DNA of 64,000 nt, taken from Chelatococcus reniformis. Lineage in GTDB: Bacteria; Pseudomonadota; Alphaproteobacteria; Rhizobiales; Beijerinckiaceae. The number at the start of each line of letters is the position of its first letter. Positions within the stretch are counted from its first letter, which is position 1. The position numbers and the translations under genes were made by a program. This document shows, piece after piece, positions 44,154 through 52,410 of this stretch. The DNA lies in contig NZ_BMGG01000003.1 in NCBI RefSeq assembly GCF_014640075.1, forward strand, positions 371,036 to 435,035, given 5' to 3'. The notes below the pieces were generated by a model. It made no database searches, was not told where the DNA came from, and saw only the letters and a list, made by a program, of their open reading frames with translations.

Positions 44154-44941
44154 CGAGGGCCGACGCTCCGCTGACCACGACGCCCAGCAGCGCGCTGCTC
44201 GAGGTGCGCGCCGTTTCCAAGTCGTTCGGCGGCCTGCATGTGCTGCGCGCCGTCGACCTGACAATCGCCAGGGGCAGCATCACCGGCCTGATCGGGCCGA
44301 ACGGTGCGGGCAAGAGCACGCTGTTCAACATCGTCTCCGGTTTCCTGGCACCCGACCGCGGCGACGTGATCTATCACGGCCGTCCGATCGGCCGCATCAG
44401 CGTCGTCGACCGCAGCCGCGCCGGGCTGGTGCGGACGTTCCAGACGCCGCAGGTCTTCGGCCACCTGACCGTGCGCGAGAACCTGGTTGCCGGCTGCCAC
44501 AAGCTCGGCCGCAGCGGCATGCTGGCCGACATGCTGGGATTGCCTCTGGCGCGGCGCGAGCTCGCCCAGATGCAGCGGCGAGCCGCGCTCACCGCCGCGC
44601 GCTTCAGCCTGGAGCCCGTCGCCGACGTATTGGCAGGCAAGCTGCCGGTGGGCCAGCAGCGCCTGCTGGAACTCGCCCGCGCCGCCATTGCCGATCCGGA
44701 GCTGCTGTGCCTGGACGAGCCGTCGTCCGGCCTCAACGGCGACGAGGTCGACCAGCTCGCCCGCATGCTCACCCAGCTCAACGAGGAGGGCATGACGGTC
44801 TTCCTGGTCTCGCACGACATGGAGCTGATGGGCTGCGCAGCCACCGTCAACGTCCTTTGCTTCGGCGAGACCATCGCCAGCGGTCCATTCGCCGCGGTCA
44901 AGGCCGATCCGCGCGTGCGCGAAGCCTATCTGGGGGCCTGA
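44150..44941 (+). CDS. livG: Branched-chain-type ABC transporter ATPase (LivG family)
   Basis: ABC ATPase, 263 aa. Walker A GPNGAGKST, Q-loop in VRTFQTPQVF, signature LPVGQQRLLELARA (the Gln-rich variant common in LivG), Walker B LLCLDEPSSGL, and the H-loop in VSHDMELM. The GTG at 44150 is preceded by GGGAG and overlaps the livM stop. LivG and LivF usually form a heterodimer that energises LivHM. Confidence 0.93.
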   Translation: MTRADAPLTTTPSSALLEVRAVSKSFGGLHVLRAVDLTIARGSITGLIGPNGAGKSTLFNIVSGFLAPDRGDVIYHGRPIGRISVVDRSRAGLVRTFQTPQVFGHLTVRENLVAGCHKLGRSGMLADMLGLPLARRELAQMQRRAALTAARFSLEPVADVLAGKLPVGQQRLLELARAAIADPELLCLDEPSSGLNGDEVDQLARMLTQLNEEGMTVFLVSHDMELMGCAATVNVLCFGETIASGPFAAVKADPRVREAYLGA

Positions 44942-44943
44942 CG

Positions 44944-45681
44944 ATGGCAGGACGCGACACGATGTTGAGCGTCGAGGAGCTGTCCGCCGGCTATGGCGAT
45001 ATTCTCGTGCTGCGCGAGCTGTCGCTCGCGGTAGCCCGCAACGAGAGCGTTGCCGTCATCGGGCCCAACGGCGCCGGCAAGAGCACCTTGGTGCGCACCC
45101 TCTGCGGGCTGACGGCGGCGCGCGCAGGCCGCATCGTCAAGGACGGCGTGGCGATCGAACGCCTGGCGCCCCATCGCCGCGCCGCGACGGGCATCGCCGC
45201 GGTGCTAGAAAATCGCCGACTGTTCGGCGAGCTGTCCGTCAAGACCAACCTGGACCTCGCCGCACGGGAGGGCGACAGGCGCCCGGCCCAGGCGCGGCGG
45301 TTCGACCACGCCAGCCTGTTCGAGCTGTTCCCATTCATGCGTGAGCGGCTCGGCGCATCGATCCAGCTGCTGAGCGGCGGTGAGCAGCAGATGGTGGCCA
45401 TCGCCCGCGCCTTGCTGCTGCAGCCCGACCTGCTCGTGCTGGACGAGCCCTCGACCGGCCTCGCGCCGAAGATCGTCAAGGGCCTCGTCGACGTCATCGC
45501 CCGGATCCGCCGGCAGGGGGTGGGCATCCTGCTGGTCGAGCAGAACGTGGCGCTGGCAACCGAAGCTGCCGACCGGGCCTACGTCATGAGCCTCGGCCGG
45601 GTGACCCGCGCGATCCCGCCCGAGCAATGGCGCGGCGCCCAGGGCGACGGGGAGATCGCCAAGGCGTATCTGGGGGCGTAG
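44944..45681 (+). CDS. livF: Branched-chain-type ABC transporter ATPase (LivF family)
   Basis: Second ABC ATPase, 245 aa. Walker A GPNGAGKST, LENRRLFGELSV at the Q-loop (Glu-Asn in place of the usual Glu-Gly), signature LLSGGEQQMVAIARAL, Walker B LLVLDEPSTGLAP, and VEQN at the H-loop position, which is standard for LivF. Starts 2 bp after the livG stop. Last gene of the LLM/ABC operon; the 138-bp gap after it holds no clear terminator. Confidence 0.93.
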   Translation: MAGRDTMLSVEELSAGYGDILVLRELSLAVARNESVAVIGPNGAGKSTLVRTLCGLTAARAGRIVKDGVAIERLAPHRRAATGIAAVLENRRLFGELSVKTNLDLAAREGDRRPAQARRFDHASLFELFPFMRERLGASIQLLSGGEQQMVAIARALLLQPDLLVLDEPSTGLAPKIVKGLVDVIARIRRQGVGILLVEQNVALATEAADRAYVMSLGRVTRAIPPEQWRGAQGDGEIAKAYLGA

Positions 45682-45819
45682 CCTCCCGCCGCGGCGGCTC
45701 GCGAACGGCTGTTTGCGCGAGCCCGTAAGGCCTGCCGTCCTTGAGCCGCGCTTACGGCTTGCGAGCGCAGCCTCGAGGCGCCATTCAAGCCTGACGACGC
45801 CACAGCAGCGGAGTGAACG

Positions 45820-46152
45820 GTGAGGTGGACCTTGGCAGGGCTTGTGCTCGTCGCGCAGACGGGCGTCGCGTTCGCGCAGGCCGACGGCGGCTCCGTCCCG
45901 CAGACCGACGTGGAGGGAAACTGCCGCCACGTACCCGCCTGTATCGTGGCCGAACGGCAGGCATACGATCGCGTGCGGGAGATCTGGGGCCGCGTCAACG
46001 GCTATTCCCAGTTCGTCTGCCGGATGAGCCAGATCGGGTTCGGGCCGGCGCCCAAGTTCTACCGGTCGATGGTGCCGTGCCTGGAGAACGCACTGTTCAA
46101 CCAGGAAGGGTTCAACGACCGGAAGGCCAAGGCGCAAGGCTTTCGTGAATGA
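45820..46152 (+). CDS. Small secreted hypothetical protein
   Basis: Exported protein, 110 aa, from a GTG with CGGAG before it. Signal peptide MRWTLAGLVLVAQTGVAFA|QA; the mature part carries four Cys (NCRHVPAC, FVCRM, VPCLEN) that could form two disulfides, and a C-terminal basic stretch. I do not recognise a family. It lies downstream of livF on the same strand and converges with ureD (4 bp between stops), but shares no obvious function with either. Confidence 0.65.
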   Translation: MRWTLAGLVLVAQTGVAFAQADGGSVPQTDVEGNCRHVPACIVAERQAYDRVREIWGRVNGYSQFVCRMSQIGFGPAPKFYRSMVPCLENALFNQEGFNDRKAKAQGFRE

Positions 46153-46156
46153 GGAG

Positions 46157-47077
46157 CTATGACGACGCCCGGGCATCGGCGCCGCCGCGGGCGAGTGCGT
46201 CATCGACGGCGCTCCCCCCGCCGAGCTGGTCTTCGTCGGACTTCGTCGACCACGCGTCGTCCTTGCCGCGCGCCGACGGCTTGCAGCCGAAGCGCGACTG
46301 CCGCGACAGGCTCCACGTCAGGGCGACAGCCGTTCTCACGCTGCGCAGATCATATCCGGCCAGGCGCACGCTGAACCCGGTTCCGTCGCCAGGAAGCTCG
46401 CTGGTCGCCCCATAGAGGCCTGGAATGCCCGGCAGCATCGCCGCCACGTCCGCCATCAGCGCCGCGGCGCCGTCCGGCGCCAGGACGTAGACCGACCCGA
46501 AGGCGGCGAAGGCCGCCGTCCGGCCCCGCCCCAGGCCGCGGATGTCGACGCGGTCGACGAGAAGCGGCGCGTCGCCGCCGCGACGCAGGATCGTCGTCGC
46601 ACGCAGGCTGCGGAAGCGACGGCCCTCGCCTGCCGGGTCATGGATGGTGAAGACGTCCGCAGCCAGCGCGAAGCCGCCCGGCGCGCAGTCGACCTCGATG
46701 GTCTGATCCAGCGCGGCCCCCGGAAACAGGATCCGCGGCTCGGGCACATACTCCAGATGTCCGTCGTCCTCGATCCGGATGCCGACGCTTTCCTTCGACG
46801 TCTGCCCGGGCGTCGCACGATGAACGGGCGAGGCCCCCTGGGTCGTCACATACGCGGCCGCGCCGCCGCGGATGTGCAGGCGCTGGCGCAGATCGTCCTC
46901 GCCGTGCACGGCGCCGCTGCTCGTCTGGAGGAACACCGACAGCAGGCAAGGTGGTGTGCGCTCCAACGCGAAGGTTCGCGTCAAGACGAACGGCCAGCGA
47001 AAGATGCGCCGCTCCAGGATGGTTCGATCCAGCCGCCGGGCGAAGACCAGATCGAGCTGCGGCCGTGCGTCCTCCAT
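46157..47077 (-). CDS. ureD: Urease accessory protein UreD
   Basis: Urease maturation scaffold, 306 aa, that binds apo-urease and recruits UreF and UreG. Seen: LTRTFALERTPPCLLSVFLQ, then SSGAVHGEDDLRQRLHIRGG and AAAYVTTQGASPVHRA, the classical UreD GxVxGD and TTQxxxxVYR region in a diverged form, and PRILFPGAALDQTIEVD. Starts 5 bp after ureG and is the last gene of the ureEF(AB)CGD set. The C-terminal 45 residues are polar and low in hydrophobicity. Confidence 0.88.
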   Translation of the reverse strand: MEDARPQLDLVFARRLDRTILERRIFRWPFVLTRTFALERTPPCLLSVFLQTSSGAVHGEDDLRQRLHIRGGAAAYVTTQGASPVHRATPGQTSKESVGIRIEDDGHLEYVPEPRILFPGAALDQTIEVDCAPGGFALAADVFTIHDPAGEGRRFRSLRATTILRRGGDAPLLVDRVDIRGLGRGRTAAFAAFGSVYVLAPDGAAALMADVAAMLPGIPGLYGATSELPGDGTGFSVRLAGYDLRSVRTAVALTWSLSRQSRFGCKPSARGKDDAWSTKSDEDQLGGGSAVDDALARGGADARASS

Positions 47078-47082
47078 CTCGG

Positions 47083-47736
47083 TCAGGCGCGGAACAGCAC
47101 TTGGCTCTCGAGCATCGCCACGACGGCGTCGATGCCCTCGCCGCTACGGCAGTTGGTGAGCAGCACCGGCCGGCCGTCGCGCACGGCCAGAGCCTGGGCG
47201 TGCATGAGCTCGAGATCGACGCCGACGTGGGGGGCGAGATCCGTCTTGTTGATGACGAGCAGATCGCAGCGGACGACGCCGGGCCCCCGCTTGCGCGGGA
47301 TGTCGCCGCCGCCGCCGACATCGATGACGAACATCCAGAAGTCGGTCAGGTCGCGCGAGAAGGTCGAGGCGAGGTTGTCGCCGCCGCTCTCCAGCAGGAT
47401 GAGCTCCACGCCGGGAAAGCGGCGCTCGAGCTCGTCCGCCGCCTCGATGTTCAAGGTGGGGTCCTCGCGGATGACCGTATGCGGGCAGGCGCCGGCCTCG
47501 ACCGCCGAGACCCGGGCGGGATCGATCAGGCCGGAGCGGCGGATGCGCTCGGCGTCCTCCGCGGTGACGAGGTCGTTGGTGATGACGGCAAGGTCGACGC
47601 CGCGCGCCGCCAGCGCCGGGATCAGACGCTCGACCAGCGCCGTCTTGCCCGACCCCACGGGGCCGCCGATGCCGACGCGCGCCGCCGGAAGCCGCGCCGC
47701 CGTTGCCGTCGCCGATGTCTTCCCCGCTTCGATCAT
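47083..47736 (-). CDS. ureG: Urease accessory GTPase UreG
   Basis: SIMIBI-class GTPase, 217 aa, delivering nickel to urease. P-loop [15 protein letters not shown], the metal-site Cys-Pro-His in [25 protein letters not shown], and the guanine-specificity motif VINKTD. The start at 47736 overlaps the ureC stop (ATGA). There is no N-terminal His-rich tail. The frame is open upstream only as an antisense-like shadow of ureC. Forms the nickel-loading complex with UreD and UreF. Confidence 0.95.
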   Translation of the reverse strand: MIEAGKTSATATAARLPAARVGIGGPVGSGKTALVERLIPALAARGVDLAVITNDLVTAEDAERIRRSGLIDPARVSAVEAGACPHTVIREDPTLNIEAADELERRFPGVELILLESGGDNLASTFSRDLTDFWMFVIDVGGGGDIPRKRGPGVVRCDLLVINKTDLAPHVGVDLELMHAQALAVRDGRPVLLTNCRSGEGIDAVVAMLESQVLFRA

Positions 47737-49439
47737 CGCAGCATGTACCTCCGCGCCAGCGGCACCTTCGTCGCCGGAGCGCACATCAAGAGCTTGCCGT
47801 CGGCCCGCACCTCGAAGGACTGCGGGTCGACCTCGACCACCGGCAGGGCGCTGTTGCGCACCATGTCGCGCTTGCGCAACGACCGCACGTTCTTGATCGG
47901 CACCATGGCCTTGCGCAGGCCGAGCTTGCGGCTCACCTCGGCCTCCTGCACCAGTTTGGAGACGAAGGTGACGCCCAGGTGCTGCGGCGCCTGGCCGAGA
48001 TAGCCCCACATGCGCCGCTGGATCATCGGCTCGGCCACGGGCAGGCTGCCGTTGCCATCGCCCATGGCGGCCCAGACCACGAAGCCGTTCTTGATCACCA
48101 TGGAAGGCTTGATGCCGAAGGAGGCGCGCGGCCAGAGCACGAGGTCGGCCATCTTGCCCGGTTCGATCGAGCCGACCACATGGTCGATGCCCACGGCGAT
48201 GGCCGGGTTGATGGTCAGCTTGGCGATGTAGCGCTTGATGCGCTCGTTGTCGGCGATGGCCGTGGTCTCCTCCGGAAGACGGCCGACACGCTCCTTCATG
48301 ACGCTGGCGAGCTGCCAGCAGTTGGCCACGTTCTCCGCCAGCCGCCCCATGCCCTGGGTGTCGGTGCCGAAGATCGAGATGGCGCCCATGTCGTGCAGGA
48401 AGTCCTCCGCCGCGATGGTCTGGGCGCGCAGGCGCGCCTCGCCGAAGGCCACGTCCTCGGGCACGTTGGGGCTGAGCTGGTGGCAGATCATCGCCATCGC
48501 CACCCCTTCCTCCAGCCCGTAAGGCGTGAAGGGATTGGTGGGGTTCGTCGAGGACGGGATGACGTTGTCGTAGGAGACGACCTTCAGCAGGTCCGGCGCA
48601 TGGCCGCCACCGGCCCCCTCCACGTGGTACATGTGGATGGTCCGCCCCTCGATGGCGGCCATGGTGTCCTCGCAAAAGCCGAACTCGTTGATCGAGTCGG
48701 TGTGCAGATGGACGGCGAAGTCGTTGCGATCGGCGGCGATCAGGCTCTGGTCGATCACCGAGGGCGCGGCGCCGAAATCCTCGTGGATCTTGACCGACAT
48801 GCCCCCGGCCGCCACCGCGGCCTCGACGGCTGCGGCACTCGAGGCGCCGCGTCCGAACAGGGCGAAGTTGAGCGGCGAGAACTCGGTCGCCTGCAGGAAG
48901 CGCCCGAAGGTCGCGTCGCTGCCGCTGCCGACATCGAACACCGGACCCGACCCGTTGCCGATCATGGTGGTGGTGCCGCCGGCGAGCGCATGCTCGGACT
49001 GCTCGGGCGAGCTCATATGGGCATGGGACTCGATGGCCCCCGCGGTGACGATGAAGCCGGCGCCGAAGACCGGCGTGGTCGAGGCACCGACCACCAGCTC
49101 GGGGTGCACGCCCGGCATGGTGTCCGGGTTGCCCGCCTTGCCGATGCCGACGATGCGGCCGTCGCGGATGCCGATGTCGCCTTTGACGATGCCGGCCACC
49201 GCGTCGATGATCGTGGCGTTCTTGATGACGATGTCGAGGATCTTGTCGCCCGAGGTGCGGTAGGCGCACACACCCTCGCCGTCGCGCAGGTTCTTGCCGG
49301 CCCCCACGAGCAGCTCGTGCCCATAGACCGCGTAATCGTGCTCGATCTCGGCGAGCAACTCGGTATCGCCCAGGCGGACGACGTCCCCCTTGGTCGGCCC
49401 GTAAAGTTCGGCGTAGGCGCGCCGGCTCAGCGTGGTCAT
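47733..49439 (-). CDS. ureC: Urease alpha subunit (divergent type)
   Basis: Nickel metallohydrolase splitting urea, 568 aa. Residues at Klebsiella numbering are all kept: carbamylated Lys217 and His219 in SVKIHEDFG, His246, His272 in [13 protein letters not shown], flap Cys319-His320, Arg336 and Asp360. The first nickel pair is His139/His141 in ESHAHMSS. Around them, usual motifs are replaced: HIHFICPQQ by [18 protein letters not shown] by [14 protein letters not shown] by CHQL, and the TPGPWH segment is absent. So it belongs to a diverged urease clade, yet looks catalytically competent. AAGGAGG precedes the ATG at 49439. Encoded just after the fused gamma/beta gene. Confidence 0.94.
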   Translation of the reverse strand: MTTLSRRAYAELYGPTKGDVVRLGDTELLAEIEHDYAVYGHELLVGAGKNLRDGEGVCAYRTSGDKILDIVIKNATIIDAVAGIVKGDIGIRDGRIVGIGKAGNPDTMPGVHPELVVGASTTPVFGAGFIVTAGAIESHAHMSSPEQSEHALAGGTTTMIGNGSGPVFDVGSGSDATFGRFLQATEFSPLNFALFGRGASSAAAVEAAVAAGGMSVKIHEDFGAAPSVIDQSLIAADRNDFAVHLHTDSINEFGFCEDTMAAIEGRTIHMYHVEGAGGGHAPDLLKVVSYDNVIPSSTNPTNPFTPYGLEEGVAMAMICHQLSPNVPEDVAFGEARLRAQTIAAEDFLHDMGAISIFGTDTQGMGRLAENVANCWQLASVMKERVGRLPEETTAIADNERIKRYIAKLTINPAIAVGIDHVVGSIEPGKMADLVLWPRASFGIKPSMVIKNGFVVWAAMGDGNGSLPVAEPMIQRRMWGYLGQAPQHLGVTFVSKLVQEAEVSRKLGLRKAMVPIKNVRSLRKRDMVRNSALPVVEVDPQSFEVRADGKLLMCAPATKVPLARRYMLR

Positions 49440-49449
49440 GACCGCCTCC

Positions 49450-50148
49450 TTACGCCCCGAGATAGCCGCGGGCCTTGGCGAGGCCGAGCGCGCGCTGCTT
49501 CGCCCCCGGCTCGTCCAACGCCCCGTTCGCCAGGCCAGCCTGGCCGCGCACGACGCGGCCGCCACCGATCGGCACCAGACGCACCGATTTGACCACCCCG
49601 GGCTCGAAGCGGACCCCCAACCCCGCGGGACGATCGATCTTCATGCCCCAGCTCGCAGCGCGATCGAACCGAAGGGCCCGGTTGACCTCGAAAAAATGCG
49701 TATGGCTGCGCACCTGAACATCGCGATCCCCCGTGTTGACCACGTCGATCGTGACGGCCGGCAGATCGGCGAAGATCTCGATATCGTCGTCCGGCGAGAT
49801 GATCTCGCCGGGGCTGACGCCCTGCGGCAGCGGCGTCTCGCCGGGCCCGATCGGCTCGAACAGCGCCATCACCTTGGTGCCCTCGGCGAACAGGCATTCG
49901 ATGTAGAGCATGGGTACCATCTCGGCGACGCCGGGCTCCACATCGTCCGTGGTGAGCAGGCGGCCCGCCATGTCGCGGATCTCGTCGTAGGCCATGTCCC
50001 TGCGGGCGGCGAGCATCACTTCGTCGGTCAGCAGCGCCACCGCCTCCGGATGGCTGAGGCGGATGCCGAGCGCGCGGTTGCGCCGCGCCATCTCGGCGGC
50101 GGTGAAGATGACCAGCCGGTCCATCTCCGTGGGCGATAGGTTCATCAT
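49450..50148 (-). CDS. ureAB: Urease gamma-beta fusion subunit
   Basis: One 232-residue chain made of the gamma subunit (about 1-100: LSPTEMDRLVIFTAAEMARR, LTDEVMLAARRDMAYDEI, VEPGVAEMVPMLYIECLFAE) and the beta subunit (about 110-232: PGEIISPDDDIEIF, VVNTGDRDVQVRSHTHFFEV, LRFEPG-like and VRGQAGLANGALD). Fusion of these two is known from Helicobacter and from some actinobacterial second ureases; most proteobacterial ureases keep them apart. ATGATG start; 15 bp after ureF and 10 bp before ureC. Confidence 0.93.
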   Translation of the reverse strand: MMNLSPTEMDRLVIFTAAEMARRNRALGIRLSHPEAVALLTDEVMLAARRDMAYDEIRDMAGRLLTTDDVEPGVAEMVPMLYIECLFAEGTKVMALFEPIGPGETPLPQGVSPGEIISPDDDIEIFADLPAVTIDVVNTGDRDVQVRSHTHFFEVNRALRFDRAASWGMKIDRPAGLGVRFEPGVVKSVRLVPIGGGRVVRGQAGLANGALDEPGAKQRALGLAKARGYLGA

Positions 50149-50163
50149 GGCCGAGCCTCGACG

Positions 50164-50841
50164 TCAGGTGGTGAACAGGCGTGTGGCGCGGCAGCGGACC
50201 CGCGATACCGCGATATCGATGAGGGGTGTGAAGCTCCAGGGCTCGGCGTCGGCCGCGACCGGCTCGGCCAGCAGCTCCGCAAGCCCGGACCGGGCGGTCT
50301 CGAGGCATCTTTGGGCCTCGAGGTGCCCGACGCTGCCGAGCCGCACGGCGGCGCTGACCAGCCCGTTGACCATGGTCCAGCCCGACACCAGCTCCGCCGA
50401 CGGCAGCTCCAGGCCGGCGTCGCGGTAGACCACCGCCTGGGCGACCGGCAGATGGCCGCCACACGTATCGTCGGCGAGCACTGCGCGGTAGCTGAGGGAA
50501 AGTGCCCCCCCGTTGCGGGCGGAGACCCCGAGCAGCGCTCGTCCAGCGCGGCGAGAGCCCTCGCGCATCGGCCGCGACGGCGTCGCGCCCTCAATGGTGC
50601 GGTCGACGGCGGCGAGTGCGGTGATATCGCCGGCCCGATAGGCGCGCGCCATGAGGGGCCGGTCCATGCTGTTCCAGCGCGACGACAATTGCTCCCACAC
50701 GAAGTCGTCGAGATCCTGCCGGCCGTCGAGCAGGCCGTCGGCGATCAGTCCCTCGATTCCCCACGAGAACGCGAACCCGCCGGCGGGATAGGCGCTGTCC
50801 CCGTACTGCAGCAGCGCCAGTGCCGTAGGGACGTCAATCAT
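50164..50841 (-). CDS. ureF: Urease accessory protein UreF
   Basis: All-helical accessory protein, 225 aa, acting as GTPase-linked gatekeeper in urease activation. Family marks: LLQYGDSAYPAGGFAFSWGI near the N-terminus (the conserved DSxxPxGxFxxSxGxE region, with Ile before the final Glu), PLMARAYRAGD, and RAGRALLG. Start at MIDVPT overlaps the ureE stop by 8 bp; a longer frame exists but lies inside ureE. Encoded between ureE and the fused structural gene. Confidence 0.9.
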   Translation of the reverse strand: MIDVPTALALLQYGDSAYPAGGFAFSWGIEGLIADGLLDGRQDLDDFVWEQLSSRWNSMDRPLMARAYRAGDITALAAVDRTIEGATPSRPMREGSRRAGRALLGVSARNGGALSLSYRAVLADDTCGGHLPVAQAVVYRDAGLELPSAELVSGWTMVNGLVSAAVRLGSVGHLEAQRCLETARSGLAELLAEPVAADAEPWSFTPLIDIAVSRVRCRATRLFTT

Positions 50842-51283
50842 AGGCGATCTCGGTGACGCTGCCGTCGCTGAGAAGATCGGCAAGCCGCGCCCGATAGTCC
50901 GCCAGCGGCCCGTCGATCAGCACGACCAGACATCCCGCCTCGAAGCGCACGCGCCAGTGCAGGTTGCCCGCGTGCCAGCCGAGCTTCAGTGCCGCCGTCT
51001 CGTCGGCCGGCCGCAGCTTCCACAGCCGCTGGCGGCCGAAGCGCACGACGATCGCCCGTTCCCTATCGAGGTGAAGGAGCGCGCCGTCGCGCAGCTCCTC
51101 GTCACGGCCCAGGCTGACGGCGCAATCCGTGCCCCGGTCGGAGATCAGGCGGAAGCGCTTGCGGCCTGCCTCTTCCGGCGGCACGAAGAGCAACTCGATC
51201 GCGCCCCGGTGCTCCAGCGCGTGCAATTGCGCGCGAAGGGACGTATCCGTCTCGTGTCCGACGATGCCGTGCAATCGCAGCAT
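50834..51283 (-). CDS. ureE: Urease accessory nickel chaperone UreE
   Basis: Nickel metallochaperone, 149 aa. N-terminal domain with LLFVPPEEAGRKRFRLISDR, then the C-terminal ferredoxin-like domain with LGWHAGNLHWRVRFEAGCLV and DGPLADYRARLADLL, where UreE has its dimer-interface His. The usual His-rich C-terminal tail is missing. The start at 51283 follows GGAAGG; an alternative ATG at 51331 would add 16 residues including a HHH motif, which could matter for metal binding. First gene of the ure cluster. Confidence 0.82.
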   Translation of the reverse strand: MLRLHGIVGHETDTSLRAQLHALEHRGAIELLFVPPEEAGRKRFRLISDRGTDCAVSLGRDEELRDGALLHLDRERAIVVRFGRQRLWKLRPADETAALKLGWHAGNLHWRVRFEAGCLVVLIDGPLADYRARLADLLSDGSVTEIAYD

Positions 51284-51362
51284 GGGCCTTCCGTGATGGT
51301 GCTGATCGAATGTCGCGACGAGCGTCAGCATCGAGCCTGGCCGCGACGGTGAGCGTAGGGGC

Positions 51363-52211
51363 TCACGACGGCATCGTCACGACCCGCACCGGATCGTCCA
51401 TCGACACCCTGCCGGGCTTCGTCAGCACCGCATACGCACCGAGGCAGGGGACGTTTCCTGGGCCGAGCAGCTCCAATGGAATGCTGTTCCTGGCAGCAAC
51501 GGCCGACACCGCGCCCGGCGCCCGGGCGTAGGCGCCATGGGCCAACATCGGCACGGCGCAGCGCGGGGTCGGCGCGATGACCTTGAGCATCACGTCCGCC
51601 CCGACGGCGAGCTCCGCGCCGACCCAATCGTTCTCGGCGAAGGCCGGGACATCCATGTCGAGCACGATATTCGGCCGGTACCGATCCGCGACGATGGCGT
51701 CGTGCGGGCATGCCGCGTCGATAGCTGCCAGACTGGCGCGCGTCATCACGTGATACGGTGCAAAGTCGAAGAAGCCGCCCTCGGGCGAGCCCTGCGCGAG
51801 CACCAGCTCGATCGAGGCCGCCTGGCCGTCCTCGCCCACGGCCAGGACATCCTCGGGCACCGCCCGGTCCAGTGCCAGGCCGGCCGTGGCGCGCTCGGCG
51901 AGCCGCACCGCACGGCCGAGCGCGCGCGACATGGCGGCATCGAGTTCCCCCTCGGTGATGCTCAACCACCGGCCGTCGGGAAAACGCACGCCGACGGTGC
52001 CATCGGCGCCGGTCGCTGCCTGAAATGCGAGCATGTCGCGCCAGAGCTTCGGCCGCTTGGCGCTCGCCACCTTGCCCGTCTCTACGTCGATGAACGCGAA
52101 GGCGCGATCACCGGCCATGCCCGCGCTGGTCAGGTCGGCCGAGGGCACGTCCTCTCCCAGCAGCGATTTCACCGGATAGCGCCGAAGCGTCGACACCTGG
52201 CCTGCCTGCAT
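51363..52211 (-). CDS. MOSC domain-containing protein
   Basis: Molybdenum-cofactor-sulfurase C-terminal-type protein, 282 aa. N-terminal MOSC_N-like beta-barrel (LRRYPVKSLLGEDVPSADLT, AGMAGDRAFAFID) and MOSC domain ending in the conserved Cys segment TPRCAVPML followed by LGAYAVLTKPG. Such proteins bind molybdenum cofactor or serve as Mo-dependent reductases for N-hydroxylated compounds. The ATG at 52211 follows GAGGGGTGGG. Same strand as, and 80 bp upstream of, ureE, so it may share the promoter; divergent from an acyl-CoA ligase gene. Confidence 0.88.
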   Translation of the reverse strand: MQAGQVSTLRRYPVKSLLGEDVPSADLTSAGMAGDRAFAFIDVETGKVASAKRPKLWRDMLAFQAATGADGTVGVRFPDGRWLSITEGELDAAMSRALGRAVRLAERATAGLALDRAVPEDVLAVGEDGQAASIELVLAQGSPEGGFFDFAPYHVMTRASLAAIDAACPHDAIVADRYRPNIVLDMDVPAFAENDWVGAELAVGADVMLKVIAPTPRCAVPMLAHGAYARAPGAVSAVAARNSIPLELLGPGNVPCLGAYAVLTKPGRVSMDDPVRVVTMPS

Positions 52212-52410
52212 CCCACCCCTCGATCTGCCGGCGCTTGAACGCAAGCGTCATGCCATCACCACGCCCGCCGCTGCCCGAAGCCTGCGCGCTACCCCTGCGG
52301 CGGCCTGGAGGCTGGTATCCCCCGCGCGCCCCTGTGCGAACCCGGCAAACCGGCTAGAACTGCACGGGACCGCCCGCAAGACGGCGCACGCAATCAGGGA
52401 GAGAGACGAC

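Noticed and set aside
40917..45681. Reading the ABC importer as a urea transporter (UrtABCDE) because urease genes are near
   Set aside because: The binding protein lacks UrtA-like features, the operon starts with a flavin monooxygenase and its own LysR gene, and it is on the opposite strand from the urease set.
47733..49439. Calling the alpha urease subunit inactive because of its changed motifs
   Set aside because: Counting residues shows all nickel ligands and catalytic residues are still present, so loss of function is not supported.
47703..49592. 629-codon plus-strand frame opposite ureC
   Set aside because: Same kind of antisense artefact; ureC on the minus strand has all catalytic motifs.
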